A stretch of 64,000 nt of DNA from contig JAWPMV010000001.1 of the NCBI GenBank assembly GCA_033391075.1, positions 3,162,001-3,226,000 on the forward strand, in the 5' to 3' direction. A program made the position numbers and the translations under genes. The notes under the pieces were generated by a model. The model was not told where the DNA came from and made no database searches. It worked only from the letters and a program-made list of their open reading frames with translations. Shown piece after piece: positions 8,709 through 17,833 of this stretch. How positions within the stretch are numbered: the first letter of the stretch is position 1; each line of letters starts with the position of its first letter. Source of the stretch: Bacteroidia bacterium. Lineage in GTDB: Bacteria; Bacteroidota; Bacteroidia; J057.

Positions 8709-11318
8709 ATGATCACAACCGAGAGAGAAACTTGCTCAAGGCTACTTTTGGTTCTCCTATCTCTAATTTGTGTTAGCTGTCTTCAAAGTCAGGGACAAAA
8801 TGGAACTCAAACGATCGATTTCAGGGGGTATAATGCAAATCTCCTAAACAATGACGGGGATTTTGTCAGAACGACTTTTGAATTGCCCTCCTATCGGATG
8901 CAAGGTACTTCAGAGGGAGTTCGACTTACTTTTGATGTAGGCAATGATCCAGGCCCCTTTAATGTGACCTATCGTTCAGAACTAAGAGAACAAAATATCA
9001 ACACTTATCCAGCCTCAGGAACTTCCACTGTATATCATGCACGATTTACCGTAGAAGACTTACCTGATTTATATGGGCCGGTTACCATCTTTCAACGCTT
9101 TAATCGCGACAATGATGGACCCGATATCGAGGTAGAGCTTACAGGAGCTAATCAGTTCAGCAATGCAGTTCCCAGTGACCTACAGGTAGTAGCATTCGGA
9201 AGAAGAAAGCGATTGGGAAAATTTCTCAAGCCAATCAATGATCTTAAAATCATCATTTACTCCGGAGGAAATACCGGCAAATATAAAGTGAGCTTGAATG
9301 GCGAAACCCTGGATGAAAGAGATGGCGTAAATACTCTGGGTTCTACGCAAGGTACCTGGTCTCAATTTGGACTATATCCTCATGGGCTTCATAATTCAGC
9401 AAATCGACAGGATCAAATCAACTCCGGCAATACCAAGGTGTCTTTTGTTTACCATGATTATACCAAGACCAGCTATAATTATGAGGTAAACCTGGCAGAC
9501 TTCACTACAGAAGATCTCAATGATGGCAATCCCAATCCAGGACCGGGTCCGGGACCTGGACCATTGCCTGTGGATACCTGCTCCGGCAACCCTCCTCAAA
9601 ACTGGCAATTTGGAGACATTGGAGGACCTGCTATTCAGGGAGAAGTTTGCGAAGAAAATTCGATCTGGGATATTCGAGCAGCAGGTTCAGACATTTGGAA
9701 TACAAGAGATGAATTCTTCTACGTCTATAAAAGCCTGGATGGTGACATTGACATTGAAGCCCGAATTCTCAGTATAGGAGATTCTCATTTTTGGGCAAAA
9801 GGGGGAGTCATGATCAGGGAAGGTTTGGGAGGAGATGCCAGAAACGTTTTCATGGGCATTACCCAGCAAGGTCGCTATACTTTCCAAAGAAGAACCACAG
9901 TCTTGGACTCTACCCGAAGTACAAGAAGCGAAGAAGGCAGTGTCAGTTTATCGCATTATGTAAAGTTGGAAAAAAGAGGAAACAAATTCTATGGCTATCA
10001 ATCCACAGACGCACAAAATTGGAATCTGGTTGATTCGATTGAAATCGCTATGCAAGGCCAATTATATGTCGGAGTCGCAGCCACAAGTCATGACGAAACT
10101 TCTCTCAATAGTACAACAATCAGCGAAGTAAAAACCAGCATTCCAGGAGGCGGAGGAACAGCCTGTAACATTCCTGCTGGATGGGAAGGACAAGATGTAG
10201 GTTCTGTTGCAATAGCAGGAGAGGCTTGTGCAAATGGAGACCAGCTGAGCATTTCAGCTTCAGGATCAGATATCTGGAGCAGTGAAGATCAATTTTACTA
10301 TGTATATCAACCTATGCTAGGTGATTGGCAATTATCAGCTCGTATTCTAAGTATAGGGGAAAGTGATCCCTGGGCAAAAGCAGGCCTTATGATACGAGAA
10401 AGTCTTGATGCGAATGCCAAAAATGCGTTTATAGCAAGTACCGCAGGTCGTAGGTGGTCCTTTCAACATAGAGACAACACTGCTGATGAAACCATTGGTA
10501 TCCTCAATGAATCTGCCGAATTTACTTTTCCTCATTGGATCAGACTGACCAGAAGAGATAAGGATTTTTATGGTTACTATTCTGTTGATGGAGTAAACTG
10601 GGAACTTGTTGGTACGGCCAATATTGATGTACCCGACCAGGTCTTATTGGGTATCGCTTCAACATCGCACAACAATAACGTATTGAATGAAGTCGTCTTT
10701 GATCAGGTAGAATTTACAACAGGAAGTGGGAATCCCGGTACTTTTCCCGTTGAGTTTACAGACTTTTATGGGATTCCGGATCCCGCAAATGCCAAAGTCG
10801 ATTTGGTATGGAATGTAGGAATGGAACAAGGCAATGATTATTTCAGCGTGGAACGCTCCATAGATGGAGTGGCTTTCGAGAGCCTGGCACAACTTCCCTC
10901 CAGAGGAGATACCCGAAGACTGAGAGAATATAAATTTTCTGACCTACGTCCTAACTCTGATAAGAATTATTACAGAATTAGACAGACGGATATAGATGGC
11001 CAATTTTCCTACTCTGCGACCCTAGAAGTAGGTTTTACCTCTGATCTAAATAATTCTATTGCAGCTTATCCTGTTCCGGTTAAATCAGGTGAACAATTAA
11101 TGGTGGATATAAACTGGTATTCTGCAAATAATAGCAAATTGGAGATCAGGGACATCTTAGGCAGAGTCCTCTATCAAAAGAATTTAGGGAAGGAAGAATT
11201 ACAGCAAAGTATTTCCATAGACACCTCTTCTTTGCTGGAAGGAATGTACTATATTACCCTTAGTGATCCTGATGGATATGAGAAAAGCCTGGCACAAAAA
11301 ATATATGTCAATAGATAA
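8709..11318 (+). CDS. Secreted T9SS protein with lyase-like jelly roll and two repeated concanavalin-like domains
   Basis: This 869-residue protein has a signal peptide in residues 1-28. Residues 32-265 resemble the beta-jelly-roll of alginate and glucuronan lyases: YRSELRE (88-94) matches the RSELR strand motif, IFQRF lies at 127-131, and QFGLYPHG (219-226) lies where those enzymes have their KxGxY strand. A Pro/Gly linker follows. Then come two copies of a roughly 180-residue DUF1349-like domain (about 290-475 and 490-675), sharing W(S/N)..D.FYYVY, ARILSIG and MIRE motifs. A fibronectin-like segment and a C-terminal T9SS sorting domain (AYPVPV...YITL) complete it. A role in binding or degrading an anionic polysaccharide is inferred. 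Confidence 0.85.
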   Translation: MITTERETCSRLLLVLLSLICVSCLQSQGQNGTQTIDFRGYNANLLNNDGDFVRTTFELPSYRMQGTSEGVRLTFDVGNDPGPFNVTYRSELREQNINTYPASGTSTVYHARFTVEDLPDLYGPVTIFQRFNRDNDGPDIEVELTGANQFSNAVPSDLQVVAFGRRKRLGKFLKPINDLKIIIYSGGNTGKYKVSLNGETLDERDGVNTLGSTQGTWSQFGLYPHGLHNSANRQDQINSGNTKVSFVYHDYTKTSYNYEVNLADFTTEDLNDGNPNPGPGPGPGPLPVDTCSGNPPQNWQFGDIGGPAIQGEVCEENSIWDIRAAGSDIWNTRDEFFYVYKSLDGDIDIEARILSIGDSHFWAKGGVMIREGLGGDARNVFMGITQQGRYTFQRRTTVLDSTRSTRSEEGSVSLSHYVKLEKRGNKFYGYQSTDAQNWNLVDSIEIAMQGQLYVGVAATSHDETSLNSTTISEVKTSIPGGGGTACNIPAGWEGQDVGSVAIAGEACANGDQLSISASGSDIWSSEDQFYYVYQPMLGDWQLSARILSIGESDPWAKAGLMIRESLDANAKNAFIASTAGRRWSFQHRDNTADETIGILNESAEFTFPHWIRLTRRDKDFYGYYSVDGVNWELVGTANIDVPDQVLLGIASTSHNNNVLNEVVFDQVEFTTGSGNPGTFPVEFTDFYGIPDPANAKVDLVWNVGMEQGNDYFSVERSIDGVAFESLAQLPSRGDTRRLREYKFSDLRPNSDKNYYRIRQTDIDGQFSYSATLEVGFTSDLNNSIAAYPVPVKSGEQLMVDINWYSANNSKLEIRDILGRVLYQKNLGKEELQQSISIDTSSLLEGMYYITLSDPDGYEKSLAQKIYVNR

Positions 11319-11335
11319 ATAAGTTCCCAGTCCAT

Positions 11336-11376
11336 AAAAGAAAGGCCATGTTATAAAACACATGGCCTTTCTTTTA
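11336..11376 (+). terminator. Intrinsic terminator after the lyase-like protein
   Basis: The arms gaaaggccatgt and acatggcctttc form a perfect stem of at least 12 bp, extended by flanking A/T pairs and followed by a T-rich tail. It lies about 20 bases after the stop at 11318. Confidence 0.9.
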
Positions 11377-11577
11377 TTTATAATGAATAATAAGGGACTT
11401 TTAGGGGATATGATTAAGCAGATAATTTATAGGAATACCGAACTCCCTGATTATATCATATCGTGGAATAGTATTTGCTTCCTCATCCTTAGGAAAACTA
11501 AATATCAATCCCCGACGCTAATTCCAGCTTTAACCTGTGTTTCAATAGAAGACCACTACATTTATTAGCTCTCGGAG

Positions 11578-12984
11578 ATGATTGTCAAGAAACAAAGGAT
11601 CGTATTTACGTATCTGGTATTAGAGTTTCTGCTCTTAAACGTATGCGCATTAGTCAGTCTGTATATAGCCAGACCTGAATTTTTCACAGGTGCGGCTACA
11701 ATTGCAGGCAATTCAGCTTACTTCTCATTGCTGATTATTTACAACATTAGTTGGGGCTTGACCATATTATATTATGGTCCTTCTGAACTATATGCCAGCA
11801 AAAACATCAAGGCAAGGTGTGTACAGCACATCATCAATTCTCTAACCTTTCTCGGAATTACTTCCGTTTTGGTAATACTCTCTGGTATAGGTGATATAAA
11901 TAAGGTTCTGATCCTGGGGCCTATCGTGATGTTTTCCGTTTTGAACCTCTTTGTTTTCATGACACTCCATAAGGTCTTCAAAAGGAGACAAAAAAGGGAT
12001 TCACCTTTTGGATCTCGCTTATTGGTACTTGGATATGGGGATAAAGGAAAGGAAGTCTTTGATTTTACGGAGAACAATAAGCATTTAGGGTATGGAGTCA
12101 TAGGGTATCTGGATGACGAGCAGAGTTTTGCAAATGAGCATCAGGCCCATTACCTGGGAACCATACAAGATTTAGCCAATATACTTGACACAAAACCCAT
12201 AGACGAAATAGTCATAACCCTTCCTGCCAAACGGGAAGATGAAATTAAGAAAGCCATAGAAGTTGCAGATTTCAGAGGTGTGAGAGTAAATGTGATTCCA
12301 GACATTCCCAGTTATGGAACAAAAGTAAAATCCTACACCTTTGATACCCTTCCGGTATATCAAATACGAAGAATACCCCTGGATAATTTCAACAATTTTT
12401 TTCTTAAGAAAGTCTTTGACATAGTTTTTTCATTTTGTGTCCTAGTATTCCTCTCTCCGATTTACCTGATTATAGGACTTCTGGTATTTTTGGAAACCGG
12501 TTGGCCTATTTTCTATACACCTTTAAGAAAAGGGGAAGCAGGAGGTAATTTCAAGTGTTATAAATTTCGAACCATGAAGGTGAATGATGATCCGAATAAT
12601 GGAACTAAGTCCACCGTCAAGAACGACCCGAGAATTACAAAGATTGGAAAATACCTGAGGAAATACGATCTGGACGAACTACCCCAATTCCTGAATGTCC
12701 TTAAAGGCGACATGAGCGTAGTCGGCCCGAGGCCCCACCGCGTCAACTTACAGCATGATTTCAGGAAGATCGTAAACGATTATATGATCCGCCATTATGT
12801 AAAGCCCGGCATCACAGGTTGGGCCCAGGTAAATGGCTGGAGAGGCCCTACAGAGACCTCAGAGCAGAAAAAGGAGCGAGTTAGACATGACCTCTGGTAT
12901 ATCGAAAACTGGAGCTTCCTCATGGATATCAAGATTATTTTTCTGACGGTCTTCGGCAGAAAAACTCGAAAAAATGCATTCTAG
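11578..12984 (+). CDS. Polyprenyl-phosphate glycosylphosphotransferase (WcaJ/ExoY-type)
   Basis: This 468-residue inner-membrane enzyme starts exopolysaccharide or O-unit synthesis by moving a sugar-1-phosphate onto undecaprenyl phosphate. The N-terminal third has about four TM helices. A Rossmann-like CoA-binding domain follows (LLVLGYGDKGKEVF, about residues 142-155). After one more TM (VFDIVFSFCVLVFLSPIYLI) comes the catalytic domain with YKFRTM, KYDLDELPQFLNVLKGDMSVVGPRP split over adjacent segments, and KPGITGWAQVNGWRG. All family motifs are present. No glycosyltransferase, Wzx or Wzy gene is adjacent, so it is an orphan priming enzyme in this window. Glucose is the usual sugar for this architecture, but this is not provable here. 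Confidence 0.94.
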   Translation: MIVKKQRIVFTYLVLEFLLLNVCALVSLYIARPEFFTGAATIAGNSAYFSLLIIYNISWGLTILYYGPSELYASKNIKARCVQHIINSLTFLGITSVLVILSGIGDINKVLILGPIVMFSVLNLFVFMTLHKVFKRRQKRDSPFGSRLLVLGYGDKGKEVFDFTENNKHLGYGVIGYLDDEQSFANEHQAHYLGTIQDLANILDTKPIDEIVITLPAKREDEIKKAIEVADFRGVRVNVIPDIPSYGTKVKSYTFDTLPVYQIRRIPLDNFNNFFLKKVFDIVFSFCVLVFLSPIYLIIGLLVFLETGWPIFYTPLRKGEAGGNFKCYKFRTMKVNDDPNNGTKSTVKNDPRITKIGKYLRKYDLDELPQFLNVLKGDMSVVGPRPHRVNLQHDFRKIVNDYMIRHYVKPGITGWAQVNGWRGPTETSEQKKERVRHDLWYIENWSFLMDIKIIFLTVFGRKTRKNAF

Positions 12985-13326
12985 CTAAATTTCCACTAGC
13001 GCGTAATATTTATTTTGATGTAGGAAGGAGTTTTAAAAAGCGTCTGAAAGTTTGATTTATTTCTAAATCTTCAAAATTATCAAAACCAATAATGAATGTA
13101 TGCCCGCGGTTCACACATAATGCCTTACTATTCAGGAAGGATTACTTGTGAAAAATTTCAAATTGCGTTTCTTGGCACTTAAAATGCAGAGTTAATACAC
13201 TGGGTTCGTTCTTTCCTTTTAAATTCTTTTAAAAATTTTAAGGCGATACATACGCTAAATGAGTCGTTCCAATGTTTTTGGCAAATATTGGATATACGCC
13301 TGATAACAGCTTAGACTCAAACAAAT
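12985..13326. other. Intergenic region without a gene
   Basis: These 342 AT-rich bases lie between the sugar transferase and the Glu-rich protein at 13327. I find no supported frame or terminator. An A/T-only stretch at about 13217-13241 could be part of the promoter region of the 13327-17214 unit. Confidence 0.55.
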
Positions 13327-15834
13327 ATGATAAATCTGATATTTACAAGGAAAAGCCTACTAGCTGGGGTTAAAGCAGAGTCGGCAGATTTACTTAGCTT
13401 CGAAGAGAATTCTCAAATAGAATTCGGCAACCGCAATATGCGCGAGGTGCTAGAAGATAGCATTCCCGAAATCATTGAGAAATATTCTGACTATGCCAGA
13501 AAGAATAAAATTGTTCTGAATGGCAGTATCCCCGCTACATTGGTATTCCCTGTAGAAACTACTGCAAGAGAAGTGCATGAGATCATGCATTTCGTTGGGA
13601 GCTATTCCGATGTTCATTTCAACATTGTACATATAGACGACCTTATCCAACCTTTCCTTCATGGGCAAAAGCTTTCATCACAAGACATGAAAGAACCCAT
13701 GATCGTCCTGGAAGGATTGGACAATTATCTCAGTGTTGTTTACTACTTCAATACCAAGGAGGTAAAGCATCAAAGCTTCATCACATTTGAAGAAAAGCAG
13801 GCCGAAAATCACGGCCAACATGTCATAGACGCTCTGGTCAAAGAATTCGAAAAAATAGGATTTAGCCTGAGCGAAGACGACCAAAAAGAGTTGAGGTATC
13901 AACATACCCTTAACAACAGCACCTATTTTATTCAGAAATCAAATGGAGTAGCAACTTTGAGTGCATCTGTACGCAAAGAAGATCTTGTCCTGGACAAGTC
14001 AGCATCCATAGATAAATACACGCTGAGTCGGGTACTCAATAAGGAAAGATTGACCAAGCTGGGAATCAAAAAGGTGGTTCTCATCGGTAAGCATCTCCTG
14101 GATTATGGCTACCCTCAGTATTTAACAGAGGAGCTTGGGCTCGGTGAGATGATTTATATTCCAAATTCTGTTGAATCAGGCAAATCTTTCCTGACTATTC
14201 TAAATGGAATTGAAAACAGAACATCTTCCCCTTTTCAACCCGATTTAAAAGTTGCCGAGGTCTTAAAGCCCCAGGTACAGGAAAAAGAATTTCTTGATCT
14301 TAGTAAATTAGCTCCCCAGCTAAAAGAGGAAGAACTCAAGGAAAAATTTGATCTCATTTCCAGGGATAAAAAAGAGCCTAAGCAAGAGGAGAAAGCCTTG
14401 CTTATCCCTCAAGAGGAAAATCAAGCACAGGAAGAGGCAGCTATAGCAAAGGAAGAAGTAGCTACTGAAGAGCAATCAAGCAATATTGAAAGCGAGGCTA
14501 GGGAAGAACAGCCTGAAGCCAAAGAACTTCCGAAGGAAGCAAAACCGCAAGAAGGAAATCCCCCCGTGGCTCAGGAAAACAATGAGTCATTACATGTAGA
14601 AGAGCAGTCTTCAGAAGAAGGGCTAGCTGAGGAAGCAGAAGGGGGAGTAAGTGAACCAAGTATTGAGATCCTCAAGAAAAGTCTGGCAAGATTGGCTGAT
14701 AAGCCCTTGAGAGATGGCAGGAAAGAAGTAGAGGTAGCCAGTCAACCCTTGGAAGAAGAAGAATTCGCTGAAGCTGAAGCTGAAGCTGAAGGAAAAGAAG
14801 AATCAAAAAAGGAAAGCAAAGAGGAAGCTCCTGAACAAACAGAAGAAGAAGAAGAAAGTCCTGTAGAAGCCAAAGCAGAAGTTGCCAGTCCAAAACCAAT
14901 TGTTGCTGCTACAGAAACCCCTAAAGCTGCTGAAGAAGTAGCTGCTCCTATTGTTGCTGAAAGCAAAGCAGAAGTGAAAACGGAAAGCGAAGCTGAGGTA
15001 AAACCAATAGCAGAGCCACAGGTCGTAGCAGAAGTCAAAGGAGAAAAGGTACAAACGCTGGCAAAAAGTCCTCAGACAGGTATTGAAGAATGGAACAAGA
15101 TTTCCGAAATGGAGGAAACCTTGAAGAGGCAGGAGGAAGAGGAGCGCAAGAAATTTGAGATGCTTAAAGAAAAACTGGCTTTGCAACGCAAGCAGAAAGC
15201 CAGTCAAAAGGCACCAGAAGAAGTTCCTAATGTCCCCAGAAAGAATGCTCGCTCCATCAATCTAAAGGAGGCATTTGAGTTTATCAAGAATTTCCCGGAA
15301 GAAGAATTTATCACACAACTGGTATTGGACAAAAATCTCAGAGCGAAAAAAGTTTTGCGCTTTGTGAGCAATGCAGATTTCGCCCAATCCTATATAGAAT
15401 ATAAGTTCCTGCGACTCTATGATAAAGAGTCTCGTTATTATCCAGGTATAAGTGGACTGTACGAAAGCGAAGAAGGTAAATTCTACATGAGAAATTACTA
15501 CAAGGGATCTACCCTCGCAGAATACGCCAACAAGGCCGGCCTGGCAAAAAAACATAGCCTTAAAAAGTTGAGTAGCTCTGATCTGGAATTTGTCGTTAAA
15601 GTCATCAATGAAGTAAATGATTCTCCGGTTTCTCATGCCAATCTCCATGCGAATAATATCATTATTCAGGAAAAAGGCTTCTGGAGATTCAATACTGTCG
15701 AGCAAATTCGCTTGGTAGGATTTACTTCCGACGATTGCAGCCAGGAAGATATGCTTAACCGGGTTCATGAGATCTTTCATGCGCTCTTGGCTCCCGGTGT
15801 TTATTCTGAATTCCGTAACACGCTTAAATTGTAA
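13327..15834 (+). CDS. Actin/Hsp70-like domain, Glu-rich linker and pseudokinase-like C-terminus
   Basis: This 835-residue protein has no signal peptide. Residues 1-300 have the strand order of the actin/Hsp70 (ASKHA) fold: an opening strand LIFTRKSLLAGVK, EPMIVLEGLDNYLSVVYYF (123-141) like the second phosphate strand, and KKVVLIGKHLLDYG (248-261) like the adenosine strand. The diagnostic glycines are missing. Residues 310-580 are low-complexity and Glu/Ala/Lys-rich. A coiled coil lies at 588-628. Residues 645-835 resemble a small-molecule-kinase fold: Y.KGSTLAEY hinge (725-733) and SHANLHANNIII (769-780) as a catalytic loop with N772 instead of Asp. The expected metal Asp is replaced in RLVGFTSDD. 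It is probably a catalytically dead scaffold. The TonB-like gene starts six bases later. Fold assignments are inferred by eye. Confidence 0.7.
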   Translation: MINLIFTRKSLLAGVKAESADLLSFEENSQIEFGNRNMREVLEDSIPEIIEKYSDYARKNKIVLNGSIPATLVFPVETTAREVHEIMHFVGSYSDVHFNIVHIDDLIQPFLHGQKLSSQDMKEPMIVLEGLDNYLSVVYYFNTKEVKHQSFITFEEKQAENHGQHVIDALVKEFEKIGFSLSEDDQKELRYQHTLNNSTYFIQKSNGVATLSASVRKEDLVLDKSASIDKYTLSRVLNKERLTKLGIKKVVLIGKHLLDYGYPQYLTEELGLGEMIYIPNSVESGKSFLTILNGIENRTSSPFQPDLKVAEVLKPQVQEKEFLDLSKLAPQLKEEELKEKFDLISRDKKEPKQEEKALLIPQEENQAQEEAAIAKEEVATEEQSSNIESEAREEQPEAKELPKEAKPQEGNPPVAQENNESLHVEEQSSEEGLAEEAEGGVSEPSIEILKKSLARLADKPLRDGRKEVEVASQPLEEEEFAEAEAEAEGKEESKKESKEEAPEQTEEEEESPVEAKAEVASPKPIVAATETPKAAEEVAAPIVAESKAEVKTESEAEVKPIAEPQVVAEVKGEKVQTLAKSPQTGIEEWNKISEMEETLKRQEEEERKKFEMLKEKLALQRKQKASQKAPEEVPNVPRKNARSINLKEAFEFIKNFPEEEFITQLVLDKNLRAKKVLRFVSNADFAQSYIEYKFLRLYDKESRYYPGISGLYESEEGKFYMRNYYKGSTLAEYANKAGLAKKHSLKKLSSSDLEFVVKVINEVNDSPVSHANLHANNIIIQEKGFWRFNTVEQIRLVGFTSDDCSQEDMLNRVHEIFHALLAPGVYSEFRNTLKL

Positions 15835-15840
15835 AGTAAA

Positions 15841-17214
15841 GTGCAAATTAGTGAAAACAACGCTCCTCATGAGCTATATATCGAGCAGGTAAAACAGGAA
15901 GAAAAAAAGAAGAAGCGTAGATATCTGCTACTTTTGCTCTTATTATTACTGATAGGAGTTGCAGGGGGAGGAGGACTCTTCTCTCTACTGAGATCTCCTG
16001 AAGGTTTGGAATACAGAACCTTTAACAAGACTGATCTGGATGCAGAGAAGGTCAGAGCTCTGCTTGCGGAAAAAAATGTAAGCCTAAGAGTACTTGACTA
16101 TGAAAGAGGGCGACTTGATACAATCAATACCCTGGAGGAGTACAAACAACTCTATGGGGATGGCTTTACAGGAGACCTTGTGGCTTCAGATAGCACGGGG
16201 GCTAATTTCGGGATTGAACCGGATGCCTATGCTAATCGAACAGAAGAATCCGATCCGAATGATATCTCCAATCAGAGAAATGATCTGGAGCAATATAGTG
16301 ATGGAAACAGATCGTCAGGGGCAGATGGCTTTGAAGAAAGCACAGGTCCTCTCAAGCGTTACAAACTGGATATTATTGGTAAAAAGGTAGCAGGTGAAAT
16401 TCTTTCCTTCATTATCACTGATTACAATCCTTCTATCAAATACAATCTTGACTTTGGTAATGGGATCGTACAGGATGCCAAAGAAATCACCCTCTATATG
16501 TATCCGGCCTCTGGACGATTTACCCTGAACCTGACCGCTACAGATGCACAGTTCAATAGAAGCATTACCAATGAGTATTTAGAAATCAAATCCCAAAACC
16601 CCTCCATCGCCAACAATCCTAATAACAGAGATGGAGATAACAATAGCTCTCGGGAACCGATTGCTTCAGATTGGGAAGAAGTTAGACCAGAAAATAAGAC
16701 CAATCCAAATACGGGTACCGATTTCTCTAGCGAGGAAAAACCTGATGGATCAGATAGTGATCCCGCTTTGAACTCCAACAATGCCGGGACAGATAATACC
16801 AACAAAAGTACAGAGCTTGAACAACCTCGCTCCACTACCCCAACTGAGCAGCCTGATACCAAGACTCAGCCGGTCTTTGATGCTTCCAAGATCAAACAGC
16901 CGCTGACTACCGCTCAGAAAGCACCTTCTTTCCCAGGAGGAACTCAGTCGATGTATTCTTTTCTGAATAAGCACATCGCCTACCCTCAGCAAGCACGGGA
17001 TTTTGAAGTAGAAGGCAAAGTGTATGTACAGTTTGAAGTTGATAGAAACGGAGGCATCAAGCACCCCAAAGTTGTAAGAGGCCTGGGATATGGATGTGAT
17101 GAAGAAGCCCTTCGTATCGTAAAACTGATGCCAAAATGGGAACCTGCTGAGCACATGAATCAGGTAGTTCCTTATTTGTATACTCTGCCTGTAACTTTTA
17201 GGCTGGTAGATTAA
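15841..17214 (+). CDS. TonB-like membrane protein with PKD-like domain
   Basis: The start is GTG at 15841, six bases after the preceding stop; no nearby ATG fits. This 457-residue protein has a short charged cytoplasmic tail (EEKKKKRR), one TM helix at about 28-50 and a long disordered Ser/Asn/Asp-rich periplasmic stretch. Embedded in that stretch is a PKD-like beta domain (about 185-255, with LDFGNG and YPASGRFTLNLTA). A TonB C-terminal domain follows at about 365-457 (PSFPGGTQSMYSFL, YPQQAR, GKVYVQFEVDRNG). TonB proteins couple ExbBD energy to outer-membrane receptors. No exbB or exbD is adjacent, so it may instead act as a periplasm-spanning anchor for the partner encoded upstream. Confidence 0.85.
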   Translation: MQISENNAPHELYIEQVKQEEKKKKRRYLLLLLLLLLIGVAGGGGLFSLLRSPEGLEYRTFNKTDLDAEKVRALLAEKNVSLRVLDYERGRLDTINTLEEYKQLYGDGFTGDLVASDSTGANFGIEPDAYANRTEESDPNDISNQRNDLEQYSDGNRSSGADGFEESTGPLKRYKLDIIGKKVAGEILSFIITDYNPSIKYNLDFGNGIVQDAKEITLYMYPASGRFTLNLTATDAQFNRSITNEYLEIKSQNPSIANNPNNRDGDNNSSREPIASDWEEVRPENKTNPNTGTDFSSEEKPDGSDSDPALNSNNAGTDNTNKSTELEQPRSTTPTEQPDTKTQPVFDASKIKQPLTTAQKAPSFPGGTQSMYSFLNKHIAYPQQARDFEVEGKVYVQFEVDRNGGIKHPKVVRGLGYGCDEEALRIVKLMPKWEPAEHMNQVVPYLYTLPVTFRLVD

Positions 17215-17230
17215 AGAATAAATCTTTTCA

Positions 17231-17277
17231 AAAAATCCTATCTTGTGCGCCATTCGCATGAGATAGGATTTTTTCTT
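17231..17277 (+). terminator. Intrinsic terminator after the TonB-like gene
   Basis: The arms aaaaatcctatct and agataggattttt form a perfect 13-bp stem followed by a T-rich tail, 16 bases after the stop codon. It separates this unit from mogA. Confidence 0.9.
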
Positions 17278-17285
17278 TTAGCTAT

Positions 17286-17816
17286 ATGAAAATAAGAATC
17301 GGAATCATCAACGTATCAGACCGGGCCAGCAAAGGCATCTACGAAGACATTCCCGGAAAAGCAGTGGTTTCTACCCTCAATGAATATCTGATATCAGAAT
17401 GGGAAGCAGAATACCGTGTAATTCCTGATGAACAAGACCAAATTTCGGATGCACTCAGATTTATGGCAGATGAAGCGGGATGCTGCCTGGTAGTTACGAC
17501 TGGAGGAACCGGACCGGCGAAAAGGGATGTAACTCCAGAGGCAACTAAAGCAGTTTGTGAAAAGATGATGCCGGGTTTCGGAGAATTGATGCGTCAGGAA
17601 AGTCTGAAATATGTTCCGACGGCTATTTTATCCAGACAAACTGCCGGAATCCGGGGAAATTGTTTGATTATAAACCTGCCTGGTAAACCCAAGGCCATTC
17701 GCGAATGCCTGGATGCTGTTTTCCCAGCCGTACCTTATTGTATTGATTTGATCGAAGGTCCTTTTCTGGAAGTCAATGAAGAAGTGATAAAAGCATTCAG
17801 ACCCAAAAGCAAGTAA
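17286..17816 (+). CDS. mogA: Molybdopterin adenylyltransferase MogA-like
   Basis: This 176-residue cytoplasmic MoCF-fold protein has the signature TTGGTGPAKRDVTPEAT (71-87), which binds molybdopterin. It also has the SRQTAGIRGNCLIINLPGKP-type C-terminal loop (split around residue 120-138) and the usual MogA length. It adenylates molybdopterin before molybdate insertion. No other moa/moe gene is present in the window. In archaea and some bacteria the related MoaB does the same step, so the exact symbol is by similarity. The start is 12 bases after the terminator, which leaves an unusually short leader. Confidence 0.9.
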   Translation: MKIRIGIINVSDRASKGIYEDIPGKAVVSTLNEYLISEWEAEYRVIPDEQDQISDALRFMADEAGCCLVVTTGGTGPAKRDVTPEATKAVCEKMMPGFGELMRQESLKYVPTAILSRQTAGIRGNCLIINLPGKPKAIRECLDAVFPAVPYCIDLIEGPFLEVNEEVIKAFRPKSK

Positions 17817-17833
17817 GCAGATAGTTTCCTAAC

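Noticed and set aside
11362-11568. 68-codon plus-strand frame between the terminator and the sugar transferase
   Set aside because: It starts inside the terminator stem, has no recognisable domain and no signal peptide, and its composition is unlike that of its neighbours.
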